Source: Aporrectodea caliginosa (taxonomy: Eukaryota; Annelida; Clitellata; Crassiclitellata; Lumbricidae). From it: DNA of 64,000 nucleotides. The DNA lies in contig JACEVL010000110.1 of assembly GCA_020284085.1 (NCBI GenBank), positions 579,501 through 643,500 of the forward strand. The letters run 5' to 3'. Below the pieces are notes generated by a model. That model was not told where the DNA came from, made no database searches, and saw nothing but the letters and a program-made list of their open reading frames with translations. Shown here piece by piece: positions 1 to 10,917 of the stretch (its first letter is position 1; every line of letters starts with the position of its first letter). Made by a program: the position numbers and the translations under genes.

Positions 1-168
1 ATCCGTCCGTCCGTCCTCCCGCTAAATCCACTCACCCATCTATGTCAAGACATCCGTTTGTCTATCCCTTCATCCATCCATCCATTCATCCATCTATCCA
101 TCAATCTATCCGTCCATCCATCCATCCATGATCCATCCATCTTTCTATCCATCCATCAATTTTCGAAT
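1..168. repeat. (CCAT/CCGT)n tetranucleotide tract
   Basis: Degenerate CATC/CGTC tetranucleotide repeat, cut by the left edge of the window. Bases 169-325 after it are non-repetitive with no recognisable gene. Confidence 0.9.
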
Positions 169-325
169 GTTATACAGTCGCTGATCAATTTTCTTCTAAT
201 GAATTTCGAGGTAAAGCTGGACTGTGACATTCACTGACACGCACACATACGACCTGACAGACAGTCATTACAGGCATTACATCGTGACCCAGTGACACTG
301 AATGACCGACTGGATGTAGCTGTTC

Positions 326-1016
326 TTTTTCAGCGACCCTACTATTCCTCTTCCTCCTCATTGACCTTTCCTCTTCCTCCTCCACCTTGTTCTCATCATC
401 CTACTCCTTCTTTTGTTCTTCTCCTCCCTCTCCTACTCTATCTTCTCCTCCTTCATCTCTTTGTATTCTGTCTTCTCCATCTGCTTCCGTCTTTAGCTCC
501 TCCTCTTCCTCGTCCTCATTCTACTCTTCATCCTTTTTCTCTTTCTCACACTCCTTCTCCTTCTTCTCCTCCACGTCGCTGTCTTTCTTCATCATCTTCA
601 TGTTACTCCTCCTTGTATCCCACCCTCCCTCCTCCTCTTCATTAATTTCCTCTCTTCGTGTTCATCTTCCTTGACCTAATTCTTTCCTCCTATACTCCTC
701 TCCTTTCTCCTCCTGTTCCGCTCCTTCCTCCACTCCTATTTTTTCTCTTCCCCTCCTATTCCTTCTCCTCCCCTCCTATTTTAACTCCTCTTGCCATTCC
801 TCCTCCTCCTTCCTCCTATTCCTTTCCTCCTCCTCCACCTCCTTCTCCTCTCCTTCTATTCCTCCTCTTCTTCCCCTCCTATTCCTCCTCCTCCTCCCTG
901 CCTCCTCCTCTTCCTCCCTTCCTTCCTCCCTCCTCCTCCTCCTCTTCCTATTCCTCCTCCTCCTCCTCCTCCTATTCCTCCTCCTCCTCCTCCTCCTCTC
1001 CTCCTCCTCCTATTCC
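326..1016. repeat. Pyrimidine-rich (CTC/TCC)n tract
   Basis: About 700 bases almost purely C and T on the plus strand, mainly CTC, TCC and TTC triplets, becoming purer CCT toward 1010. Ser/Pro/Leu-rich frames (and Arg/Gly-rich on the other strand) are composition artefacts, not genes. Confidence 0.9.
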
Positions 1017-1650
1017 GTGTCTGCAGAGACTGTAATTTGTCATCACAACACTGCCATCCCAGGAGACGCATCACAAACGGATTCCATTCTCTTTGAAAAC
1101 GTCGCCTTCACTACCACACAGATTACAAGACGACGGAAGGCGGCGCCGAGACCTAACGTCTGCGGCGGACGTCCACCGAGTCCAGACCTCCCTCTTCCCC
1201 TCCTTCAAACACCCCGGAAACCCACCGTAAATCATCAAGTCCGGTGCATCCGAAGTCCGCGAGTATCTAGCGGGATTAAGTCTCCAACTCCACAAATACC
1301 TCCCGCCGGAATATAGACGTTCCGATTGGCAAAGAGCGGTAACGAAATATATATTACCCGATATCTAGTGTTTTTGTTTCCGCGCCGGTGTTATGTTCCC
1401 GCAACAGAGGTTTTTTCCTACATAAATTAGGCCCTTTCGCCGCCGTTGAGCGCTTCCTAAAAGCCGACGGGAAAATCTTCTCATGCATAGATATAGGACC
1501 CATACGTACAGTTTGAATTGGCTATCAAGACGCCGGCTCTTCAAAAGATACGTGCAGATTTTGTTTCGGCGAATGGAAATGGTTAATATCAAAGCGCAGC
1601 GGGAAAACTGCGTCTAACAAAACGGCGTCAGGAAATGAGCTTACCAGTTA
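1017..1650. other. Unique sequence, no gene recognised
   Basis: CpG-containing non-repetitive sequence between two microsatellites. Short overlapping frames on both strands (for example 1071-1295 and 1365-1592, minus) resemble no family I know. Confidence 0.5.
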
Positions 1651-1800
<150 letters not shown>

Positions 1801-1830
1801 ATTTTTTTACCCGAAGGTATAAATGATCCC

Positions 1831-2074
1831 TCAGGCTTCGGTATACACATCTGGAACATGTTGTTTCATCTCAATGGACACTTTATAATAGAAAAACCAA
1901 TTTTTGATGATATACCGTAAAACGTACATTATGATGATAAGACCAACTGATCCCCCGCTGAAACCCCGGATTCTGGCCTGGCACCGAAATGTATCGATCA
2001 ATTGGTTTTTCTATTATAAAGTGTCCAATTCAGATGAAACAACATGTTGATGTGTATAGAATATCGAAGCCGCC
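1831..2074. mobile_element. Foldback MITE with ~70-bp inverted arms
   Basis: Bases 1834-1902 and 2001-2072 are near-perfect reverse complements. Shared blocks include ACATGTTGTTTCATCT and GGACACTTTATAATAG, then AAAAACCAATT. The loop is about 98 bases with no coding potential. The right arm has a small insertion near 2061-2066. Long arms and no ORF fit a non-autonomous inverted-repeat DNA element; no clear target duplication is visible, so the superfamily is undetermined. Confidence 0.75.
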
Positions 2075-2344
2075 AAAATGTCTGAGGCTTACGTAAGATT
2101 TCTCCGATAACGTTTTAGACCTTGTGACCTGTAAATGTTTTATGCGCATTGCTGAGATAAGCCAAGTGTGTGTGACTCGGAGCAGATCAATTTGTTTTCA
2201 CGACTATAAAACTGACTGCATTGCAGAATCATCTGACGGATACACGGTTTTCGAACAAAGGAAGCGTTGAATGTTTCTAGGACGATCCAGTCACGTTAGA
2301 AGCCAAAACGAATTATTAATTTTAATTAAACATCGTGTGCCAGC

Positions 2345-2745
2345 TAGGGGAGGACCGATTGACATTTTTTGTCGATTTCCAATTCCGATTAGTTGGCCTG
2401 ATTTTTCGACGATTCGATCCGATTAATCGGCAATATTCACATTCATTTGGTTCTAGGCACTGTTTGTTACTAAAAGCCCGACTGTCCGCCATTTTGTTGA
2501 TGCGTCGACTCACAATTTTATTATTTTACACAGACTTTAAATATTTCAGATTAAATATTACAGTAGGAGGTCGGAAAACAGGTTACTATTTTTTTATTAT
2601 TGAAAAAAAGAATTGATTTTGGTAAAAAATATTACATCTTTGGTAAATCGGATCGGTAGTCCTGGGATGCACCGATTCTGATTAATCGGTCTAGGGCAAA
2701 ATTCGGCGCTAATCGGTTTCCGATTCAAGAATCGGTCCTTCTCTA
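2345..2745. mobile_element. hAT-type MITE with 8-bp target duplication
   Basis: The ends are inverted repeats: TAGGGGAGGACCGATT at 2345 and, read inward from 2745, TAGAGAAGGACCGATT (14/16). The element is flanked by identical 8-bp direct repeats GTGCCAGC at 2337-2344 and 2746-2753. An 8-bp duplication and a TAGGG-type end are hAT hallmarks. The 401-bp body carries several GATTAATCGG-like subterminal motifs, typical of transposase-binding repeats, and no transposase. Frames at 2322-2513 and 2335-2616 are incidental. Confidence 0.85.
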
Positions 2746-2758
2746 GTGCCAGCATCTT

Positions 2759-2935
2759 CAGCGCCTGGATTGCGTTCCGGAAAGAGCCATGACCTTGTGT
2801 GACCCGAAAAGAACATTCGGTGCATCCTGTCCAAAACCTTGGAATGCTCTGCCCGTCAAACTCCGTGTTCCGGAACTTTCTATCGAAAGCTTCGGAAAGA
2901 AAGGAAAGTCTTCTTTGCTCACGCCATCTGACTAA
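2759..2935 (+). pseudogene. LINE ORF2 C-terminal fragment (CR1/L2-like)
   Basis: An open frame of 58 codons ends at TAA 2933-2935. It contains MTLCDPKRTFG and then PKPWNALPVKLRVPEL. The pattern RTFG-x5-P-x-WNxLP-x2-LR is the characteristic tail of CR1/L2/jockey-like reverse-transcriptase ORFs in animals. There is no start and everything upstream is lost; it abuts the MITE target duplication at 2746-2753, so the upstream part may once have continued across that insertion. It is a 5'-truncated, dead copy. Bases 2936-3230 hold its probable 3' UTR and nothing else I recognise. Confidence 0.7.
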
Positions 2936-3230
2936 GCCGACCTCTGCATCAGCCGTGTATTTCGTTATAATAGGCTAACTTGCGCATTATAAATATTAGT
3001 ATGTGGTAATCGCTACCTGGGTGACCCTGCTCAGTGAGATCTTGAGTCCTTTTGAGCCTACCGCTGTAGCCAATATTATGTCTAATTCGTGCAATCACTG
3101 TACTTGACTGCTTGTTACAATTGGTTGCAATAAAAACTTTTGATTGATCCACTGTGTCGTTCAAACGCCTTACATTATATTACATTACCTTTTTAAGCAA
3201 TGCAAAACAGCAAAACAACCAGCGCTATAG

Positions 3231-3860
3231 TTGAGAAAGATGAAATCTGGAGGAGAAATACAAGGCGGAGAAATGCTGAACTATAAGGGAGGTAGCCTAT
3301 ATGAATATCCATTGCAGAAATTCATATCTAAAGTAGAAATATATATTATCATAAATGGTGGAGAAATAAGAATATTATCAGTCAATCAATCAATGAAACT
3401 TGATATAGCGCCCCTTCAAGATATCTACTCAGAGGCGATTATGTATGTATGTATGTATGTATGTGTGTATGAGCACTTGTTATAGCGCCCCTTCAAGATT
3501 TCTACTCAGAGGCGCTCCTGACTACAGCGCCGACACTGAATCGGAGTTTCACGCCGAAGCGCATGAGCAATTGCGAGTGAAGGACTTGCCCAGGGTCCCT
3601 ACGCGGCGGCTTGAGGTGGATTCGAACCCGCAACCCTCCGTCTGCAAGGCACCGAACATACCCCTACACCACCGCGTGGAGAAATACATATATCCAAAGA
3701 AAAATATGAATTTACGTCGGTAGAAATACGAATATTTAACTGAAAAAACCTGAATAATTTATATTGCGGAGAAATACTAAACCCTGACAGAGAAATGTGA
3801 ATATCCGAGTGGGAAATATAAAACGTAAAAATAGACTATGAATCGAGTCTGACGTCAAAA
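3231..3860. repeat. Degenerate GGAGAAATA minisatellite split by a SINE
   Basis: GGAGAAATAC or GGAGAAATG followed by GAATAT-like sequence recurs irregularly at 3231-3375 and again at 3684-3860. The array is interrupted by SINE-1 material, so the SINE arrived after the array formed. The 3231-3485 frame is produced by the repeat. Confidence 0.55.
3472..3683 (-). mobile_element. SINE-1 copy (tRNA-derived)
   Basis: Read on the minus strand it has a tRNA-like head with pol III A box (GGTGGTGTAGGGGTA) and B box (GGGTTCGAATCC), then a body ending at GCGCTATAACAAGTGCTC. A (TATG)n tract at 3440-3470 and a second partial tail (3395-3437) follow, suggesting tandem tail duplication. Confidence 0.8.
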
Positions 3861-4309
3861 TCATACGAAACATGTTGCGCGAATTTTTTTATACGCACCG
3901 AAGAAATATTTAATATCTGACGAAGCAACATTTGCCGCAGTCAATGAGGGGAAATGACGTCTTGATGAAACGCTCTTCAGAGGTCGCCTGATCGATTGCA
4001 ACCGGAAGCGAATATCTCATAAAACCGGGTGAAAACGTCAAGCAATGAGGCGCAAAGGACTCTGGTCGCATATATGGAAATGAAAGCCAAATGAATGTCA
4101 TAAGAAAATGAATGATCCCTACGAGCAGAACGACTGCGATGAAGGAGCTACATAAATGTCCAGTTAGATTACATCGTCAGTACATTAAATACCATTTTAT
4201 GACCAATCGGGTCTCGACCGGGCTTCCCTCTCCTGTGATGTTGACGAGCATTTTGCTCTTTCACTAGAAGCTACTAGGACCTGATGCCTTGTGAATTGTG
4301 GGTGAATTG
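3861..4309. other. Unique sequence, no gene recognised
   Basis: Non-repetitive. The minus frame 3910-4101 resembles no known family. Confidence 0.4.
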
Positions 4310-4713
4310 TGAATGGTTCTAGCTTCCTCCTCTTCCTCGTCCTCCTCTTCCTCTCCTCCTCATCCTCCCTCTTCCTCCTCCTCTTCCTCTCCTCCTCTAG
4401 CTCCTTCTTCTCGTCCTCCTCTTCTTCTCTTCCTCCTCGTCCTCCTCTTCCTCGTCCTCCTTCTCCTCCTGATCGTCTTTCTCCTCTTCCTCATCCTCCT
4501 TCTCCTCCACCTTCTCCTCCACGTCCTCCTTTTATCCTCGTTCTCGTCCTTCTCCTCTTCCTCCTCGTCCTTCTCCTGCTCGTCCTCCTGCTCGTCCTCC
4601 TCCCCTTAGTCCTCCTCGTTCTCCTCGTCCTCGTTCTCCTCCTTCTCTTCCTACACCTCCTCCTCCTACTCCTTCTCCTCTTCCTCCACCTTCTCCTCCT
4701 CAGAGACGGTTAC
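4310..4713. repeat. Pyrimidine-rich (CTC/CTT)n tract
   Basis: About 400 bases of CTC/TCC/CTT with occasional CGT interruptions. The 141-codon frame through it is low-complexity Leu/Ser/Pro and not a gene. Confidence 0.9.
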
Positions 4714-4795
4714 TATGTAGGGACCTTGAGCTAGTCCTTAAACTCACAATTGCTCAGCGCCATCGACTGATGCTTGGATATTAGACAGACTGGCG
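4714..4795 (+). mobile_element. SINE-2 fragment
   Basis: Matches the middle of SINE-2: GAGACGGTTACTATGTAGGG, then CTCACAATTGCTCAGCGCCATCG. The tRNA-like head is missing. Confidence 0.7.
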
Positions 4796-5998
<1,203 letters not shown>

Positions 5999-6102
5999 TT
6001 TGCGAGTGTAGGACTTGCCAGGTAACCAATCAGGGAGAGGATCGAACCCGTAACCTCTGCGTTACAGGGCAAGCTCTCTAACCAATCGGCTACCTTGTTC
6101 CA
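5999..6102 (-). mobile_element. SINE-2 copy
   Basis: Minus strand begins with tRNA-like GCCGATTGGTTAGAGAGCTT and has a B box GGGTTCGATCC; the body stops before the tail. Confidence 0.75.
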
Positions 6103-6171
6103 CCTTGATCACGTGGCAGTTATGAAGGTGTAGGTCATGACCTTTGCCCCTGAAACTTGCCCGAGGTTTAT

Positions 6172-6240
6172 CCGCATTCATTCATTCATTCATTGCGAAG
6201 ATTTATATAGCGCCCCTTCAAGGATACTAATGAGGAGCGC
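6172..6240 (-). repeat. (ATTC)n plus SINE/LINE 3' tail fragment
   Basis: Four ATTC units followed by TTTATATAGCGCCCCTTCAA and GAGCGCTTC, the reverse complement of the tail shared by SINE-1 and the 40.9-kb LINE. Bases 6241-6459 are unique. Confidence 0.6.
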
Positions 6241-6459
6241 TTCCTTGGTTCCCATGGAGACGAATGATAACAACGAATAAATGAGTTAAGTCAACGACGA
6301 CGACAGATACTCCATCAACGACGAGGAATGAAAGTGATTAAGTTGGTTACAACGACGACACAAAGAAGATTAGACAGAGGATGATTGATGCGGAAGATAC
6401 GGAAGCTGGTTAAGTGTAGTACAAGGTCACATGGAACTTATATAATATAGATGTAGGTT

Positions 6460-7172
6460 TACCTGTGGACGCCTACACTTTGAGGTCTACAATTAGAGGC
6501 CAACATTTGGAGACCTACATTTGGAGGCTTACAATATTATTAGAGGTCAACACTTAGAGGCCTTCAATTGAGGCATACAATATTTGGAGGCCTAAATTTA
6601 GAGGCCAACACATGGAGGCCAACACTTCGACACCTAGAATTAGAGGCCTACACTTCGAGACCTAGAATTAGAGGCCTACACTTTGAGACCTAGAATTGGA
6701 GGCCTACACTTTGAGACCTGAAATTAGAGGCCTACATTTTGAGACCTAAAATTAGAGGCCTACACTTGGAGACCTAGAATTAGAGGCCTACACTTTGAGA
6801 CCTAGAATTAGAGGCCTACATTTTGAGACCTAGAATTAGAGGCCTATACTTCGAGACCTAGAATTAGAGGCCTACACTTCGAGATCCAGAATTAGAGGCC
6901 TAAACTTCGAGACCCAGAATTAGAGGCCTACACTTTGAGACTTAAAATTAGAGGCCTACACTTTGAGACCTAGGATTAGGGGCCTAAACTTCGAGACCCA
7001 GAATTAGAGGCCTACACTTTGAGACTTAGAATTAGAGGCCTACACTTCGAGACCTAGAATTAGAGGCCTACATTTCGAAATACACTTTGGACACTTTGAG
7101 ACTTGCAACTATAGAGGCTTACATATGGAGGCCTACACTTGGAGGCCTAAAATTAGAGGCCACCACTTGGAG
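6460..7172. repeat. 28-bp minisatellite
   Basis: About 22-25 imperfect units of a 28-bp motif, GAGGCCTACACTTTGAGACC followed by TAGAATTA. Units vary mainly at CTTTG/CTTCG and TAGAATTA/TAAAATTA and decay at both ends. There is no ORF across it. Confidence 0.9.
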
Positions 7173-7269
7173 GTATTATCTCTATATTGACACCCGTCTA
7201 GGTTTCTTTTAACCAGTTCTGTTGAAAACCAACCAAGACTTTGAGCTCGAATATCATCTACATGATGAT

Positions 7270-7383
7270 AATAGTAGCTTCAGTTAATCGACACTGTGTG
7301 ATAACAAAGATTATTAGCGTCGCCCTCCTCCTTCAACCAGGCTTGGGACTGGCACTGCCAGAGTACGAGCAGTGGCGGAGTTA
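7270..7383 (+). repeat. Module-b copy
   Basis: CACTGTGTGATAACAAAGAT, AGCGTCGCCCTCCTCC, GGCTTGGGACTGGCACTGCC and GTACGAGCAGTGGCGGAGTT: one of the most complete copies of this dispersed unit. Confidence 0.8.
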
Positions 7384-7407
7384 ATTATAATACATATTTC
7401 TATATAT

Positions 7408-7642
7408 GCCCGATAGCGCATTGGATAACATCTGGCACAGAGAGCGAGAGGTACCGAGTTCGAGCCCCCGTTGGGCGGATATGCTTTGTAGGCTGCTATT
7501 AGCGCCGTAACGCTGTATTGCAGGCTGTCTGTTCTGTTAGTAGTTAAGATTTAAATTGCATAACATGTAAATGTACAGCGCAGTGCGTTTGTCAGGCGCT
7601 TCAATAAAGAAAAGATTATTATTTATTTTTTATTATTATTAT
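7408..7642 (+). mobile_element. SINE-3 copy, near full length
   Basis: tRNA-like head GATAGCGCATTGGATAAC (A box region) and GGTACCGAGTTCGAGCCCC (B box), body through CTGTCTGTTCTGTTAGTAG and GCGCAGTGCGTTTGTCAGGC, then an AATAAAGAAAAG end and a TTA tail. At least four more copies are in the window. Confidence 0.85.
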
Positions 7643-7654
7643 AAGGGTTTCAAT

Positions 7655-7790
7655 ATTTTTAGTAGCGGTAGTTCCCAGTGCTTAACGACATCTTGTGGCT
7701 GTCAGGATCATTGACGACACCCTCCTGATTTTTTAAAGCTTTGGACTGGCGCTACGAGATTACAGGCAGTGGCGGTGGTAAATCCTTTCC
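7655..7790 (+). repeat. Hybrid of Module-a and Module-b
   Basis: Begins like inverted Module-a (CTTAACGACATCTTGTGGCT) and ends like Module-b (CTTTGGACTGGCGCTACG, GGCAGTGGCGGTGG). This shows the two modules can join in one unit. Bases 7791-8047 hold one weak Module-c near 7885. Confidence 0.6.
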
Positions 7791-8047
7791 ACTACACGCT
7801 ACGAGTTATACGATATGTAACGACATGGAATCAGTTTACAGTTACGCTGTAGCCGATTGACAGCAGCGCTCTCTTTAAACACCCTTAAAACGGAGTTAAG
7901 CAATGCAATATAAAATCGGGACATCTAAATTCGCTACTGCGTTGATTCTCACTACTCCGTATACTTGATTTAACGCCACATTGTTGTGGAAATTGTTACA
8001 ATAATGATGTATGGCATTTTCATAATTATCTAAATCGTATCGTATCT

Positions 8048-8150
8048 TTGAGACCTACACCTTGAGACCTACAAGGACTTACCTACATTTGAAGGCCTAC
8101 TGTAACACTTGGAGGCCTGTAATTAGAGGCGTACAATTGCAGGCCTACAT
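8048..8150. repeat. Outlier block of the 28-bp minisatellite
   Basis: Four or five degenerate units (GAGACCTACACC, GAGGCCTGTAATTAGAGGC) about 870 bp right of the main array. Confidence 0.7.
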
Positions 8151-8243
8151 TGTATGCAAGTATGTACGCATGGGTAAATGCATGTATGTGTGTACGTTTT
8201 CTCTCTTAGCAGTTTCTTTTAGCAATCGTATCAATGCCATATG

Positions 8244-8466
8244 GAGTGACAAACAGAGGAACTGGTAGACAGATTGACAGACAGACAGATAGATGTACAG
8301 CCAGAAAGACAGACATAAAGACATACAGAAATAAGCAGACGGACAGACAGACAATGGATAGACAGACAAACGGACAGACAGGTAGACAGACATAGGTACA
8401 GCCTGCAGAAAGACAGACAGACAGACAGACAGAAATATACAGAAACATATAGACAGACAGACAGAT
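8244..8466. repeat. (CAGA)n tract inside GPCR intron 1
   Basis: Degenerate CAGA/GACA repeat beginning a few bases past the predicted GPCR splice donor. Translation through it on the minus strand gives the Cys/Leu/Ser-rich read-through C-terminus of the GPCR frame, which is intronic. Confidence 0.85.
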
Positions 8467-8474
8467 GCACCGAC

Positions 8475-8971
8475 CTTTCAATGCTGACCGCCGTGAGATT
8501 GAGAACGGACGTGCATCCAGACAGTAGTTCAACGAACCCCGCCATCTTGCACATGAAGTTCCCTCCTGACCAGACGGAGGATCTTTTAGCGACGAGCTCA
8601 TACGGGACCCAGACGACGAGGAAGATGATGTCTGCCAGGGCCAGACTGGCCAGGAACGACGACGTCGGACTGCGGGCACGGGAGTCTCCCAGGAGGGCAC
8701 AGGCAACGACGGAGTTGCCCAGGACGCCGAGAATGAAGGTGAGGGAGTAGGTGATGGTCGTCGGGAGGAAGGCCCGGTCGTCGGTCCACTGGTGGCGGGC
8801 GGAGTCCAGGTCGTCGACGGGGAAGACATAGTCGAAGAGGGATGGGTCGAAGGGAGGAGGAATCATGGAGATGGAGGGTGGGGTGGATGGGTTGGAGGTG
8901 AGGAGGAGGTCCATAGAGGATTCGGAGGAAGAGAGGAGGATTGAGTGAGACGTCGAGGAGAGTAGGTCCAT
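8475..8971 (-). CDS. Class A (rhodopsin-family) GPCR, first coding exon, N-terminus to TM3
   Basis: The exon holds 165 codons plus two bases. I chose ATG at 8971 because it follows a splice acceptor (CCTTATTCCAG ending 8984) and precedes the receptor; frames starting further upstream run through a GGA microsatellite. Residues 1-69 form an acidic Ser/Pro-rich extracellular N-terminus. TM1 is about residues 70-95 with the GN motif (LGVLGNSVV). TM2 is about 103-125 with LALAD (sodium-site Asp114). Cys141 is the conserved disulfide Cys before TM3, and TM3 ends SVLNLTAVSIE. The exon ends AG and the intron starts GTCGGT, splitting the Arg codon of the E-R(-Y/F) motif (phase 2), a common intron site in peptide GPCRs. 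SVLNLTAVSIER recalls CCK/galanin-like neuropeptide receptors, but the ligand is unknown. TM4-7 are not visible to the left, so intron 1 exceeds 8.4 kb. It is a partial gene by window position. Confidence 0.85.
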
Positions 8972-9003
8972 CGATAGAACGACCTGGAATAAGGTAGAAT
9001 TAG
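8972..9003 (-). other. Probable 3' splice site and short 5' UTR of the GPCR exon
   Basis: On the minus strand CTAATTCTACCTTATTCCAG has a branch-point-like CTAAT, a pyrimidine stretch and a terminal AG at 8984. Twelve bases later comes the ATG at 8971. This implies an upstream non-coding exon to the right. Confidence 0.6.
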
Positions 9004-9040
9004 AAAATGGGGTTACTCGTTTGGGACAAAGAAACTGTTG

Positions 9041-9428
9041 CTGTTGAAAGAGGAGGAGAAGGAGGAGGAGGAGGAGGAGGAGAAGGAGAAGGAGGAGGAG
9101 AAGGAGAGGAGGAGGAGAAGGAGAAGGAGGAGGAGGAGAAGGAAGGAGGAGGAGGAGAAGAGAAGGAGGAGGGAAGGAGGAGGAGGAGGAGGAGAAGGAG
9201 AAGGAGGAGGAGGAGAAGGAAGAGGAGGAGGAGGAGAAGGAGGAGGAGGAGGAAAGGAGGAGGAGAGGAGGAGGAGAAGAGGAGGAGGAGGAGAAGGAGG
9301 AAAGGAGGAGGAGGAGGAGAAGAGAATGAAGAGGAGGAGGAGGAGAAACAGAGGAGAATAGGGAGGAGGAGAAGAAAGAGGAGAAGAAGGAGAAGGAGGA
9401 CGAGGAGAATAACAATGAAAAGAAGAAT
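9041..9428. repeat. (GGA)n tract
   Basis: Nearly pure purine GGA/GAA triplets. It lies just upstream of the GPCR exon and produces long Glu/Arg/Gly and Ser/Leu/Pro frames that are not genes. Confidence 0.95.
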
Positions 9429-9444
9429 AAAGAGAAGCAGTGTA

Positions 9445-9476
9445 CTTATGCATGCATACATACATACATACATATA

Positions 9477-9510
<34 letters not shown>

Positions 9511-9523
9511 CATACATACATAT

Positions 9524-9554
<31 letters not shown>

Positions 9555-9568
9555 CATACATACATACA

Positions 9569-9602
<34 letters not shown>

Positions 9603-9905
9603 CATACATACATACATACATACATACATACATACATACATACATACATACATACATACATACATACATACATACATACATACATACATACATACATACA
9701 TACATACATACATACATACATACATACATACATACATACATACATAAATACATGGATGCATACATACATAGTACATACATATATGCATTGATGCATACAT
9801 ATCAAACATGCGCAAGTTACATGGATGCATACTTACATACTTACACGAACATATATACAGTCATACATTCATACATACACACATAGATGCTTTCATACAA
9901 ACATA
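9445..9905. repeat. (ATAC)n microsatellite
   Basis: About 450 bases of CATA tetranucleotide with periodic CATATATA interruptions, degenerating after 9740. Tyr/Ile/His and Met/Tyr/Val/Cys frames are artefacts. Confidence 0.95.
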
Positions 9906-10246
9906 CATGAACTGCTATGGGCGACTGCTGCCATTTCTTGACTGACATGTTATTTAGAGCGAGTATAAACATGATTGTGGAAATCATTTATCATGCCACA
10001 TACCTACCAATATTTCAACAGGTTCGTCCATTAATAATCGAGATTATAGGCGACCATAGTTTGGCTTTAATTCCCGAAAACAAAACCTTTTTATTATCAG
10101 CACAATGTAACTCTGACCTACAAACATCCAGTGACGTTTATCCATGAAAACAACCCCGCAAGCGTTTGATTGTTTTTATTATTATTTTTTTTCAGTGGTA
10201 TTCTTATTTCCATTGTGTAACAACATCTCACAGCTGTTGACATCAA
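9906..10246. other. Unique sequence, small ORF without homology
   Basis: A 76-codon plus frame at 9917-10147 resembles no family I know and sits in AT-rich unique DNA. I do not call it a gene. Confidence 0.35.
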
Positions 10247-10312
10247 CTCTGAATGAGCGCCTCTGAATGGGAAATCTGGTAGGGGCGCTATAACAAGTGT
10301 TCAAATACAATA
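10247..10312 (+). mobile_element. SINE-1 3' tail fragment
   Basis: GAGCGCCTCTGAATGGGAAA, then GGGGCGCTATAACAAGTG and a CAAATACAATAC end; the tRNA-like head is missing. Confidence 0.75.
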
Positions 10313-10394
10313 CAGTCAACTCATTATGCCCGTGTATCAAAGGATTCCTAGAGTTTAATAAAATGTTTCGGCAACACCATTTGACGTTATGTTG

Positions 10395-10500
10395 GTTTGG
10401 ATAGTTGCTGCTTAACGATCGACATAAGAAAGATGATTAGCGTCGCCCTCTTCCTTTCTTTCGGCTTTGGACTGGCAATACTAATACTGCAGGCAGTATA
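10395..10500 (+). repeat. Module-b copy
   Basis: GATTAGCGTCGCCCTCTTCC, CTTTGGACTGGCAATA and GCAGGCAGT: a diverged copy. Confidence 0.65.
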
Positions 10501-10514
10501 GTGCAGAAGTTATG

Positions 10515-10676
<162 letters not shown>

Positions 10677-10711
10677 CGCATTTATTAAGTGCTAACGCTA
10701 TCATGACAAAA

Positions 10712-10846
10712 CATCGATCAACTGAGCAACTGTGAGTGAAGGACTTGCTCAAAGTCCCTGCACAGTAACCGTCTCAAAAGGAGGAAGTTCGAACCCGTAC
10801 TATCCGGGTTACACGGCGAGCGCTCAGACCTTTCGGCTGCATTATT
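10712..10846 (-). mobile_element. SINE-2 copy
   Basis: Minus strand: tRNA-like GCCGAAAGGTCTGAGCGCTC head, a GGGTTCGAAC B box, then GAGACGGTTACTGTGCAGGG and a CTCACAGTTGCTCAG body. Confidence 0.8.
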
Positions 10847-10900
10847 AGTTTTCAGGGTTTAACAACACCTTTTGGCCGCCAGAGGCCGTTTACATCGACC
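10847..10900 (-). repeat. Module-a copy
   Basis: Reads GTTTAACAACACC then GGCCGTTTACATCGACC on the plus strand, the inverted form of Module-a. Confidence 0.6.
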
Positions 10901-10917
10901 TTACCTTGCTATTGTAG

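Noticed and set aside
6460..7172. CRISPR-like array
   Set aside because: Units are contiguous with no unique spacers and the context is eukaryotic; it is a minisatellite.
8231..9415. 394-codon minus frame through the GPCR exon
   Set aside because: Only residues encoded by 8475-8971 are receptor. The N-terminal Ser/Leu/Pro part is (GGA)n and the C-terminal Cys/Leu/Ser part is (CAGA)n past a good splice donor.
9000..9886. Long Met/Tyr/Val/Cys and Glu/Arg frames
   Set aside because: Translations of (ATAC)n and (GGA)n.
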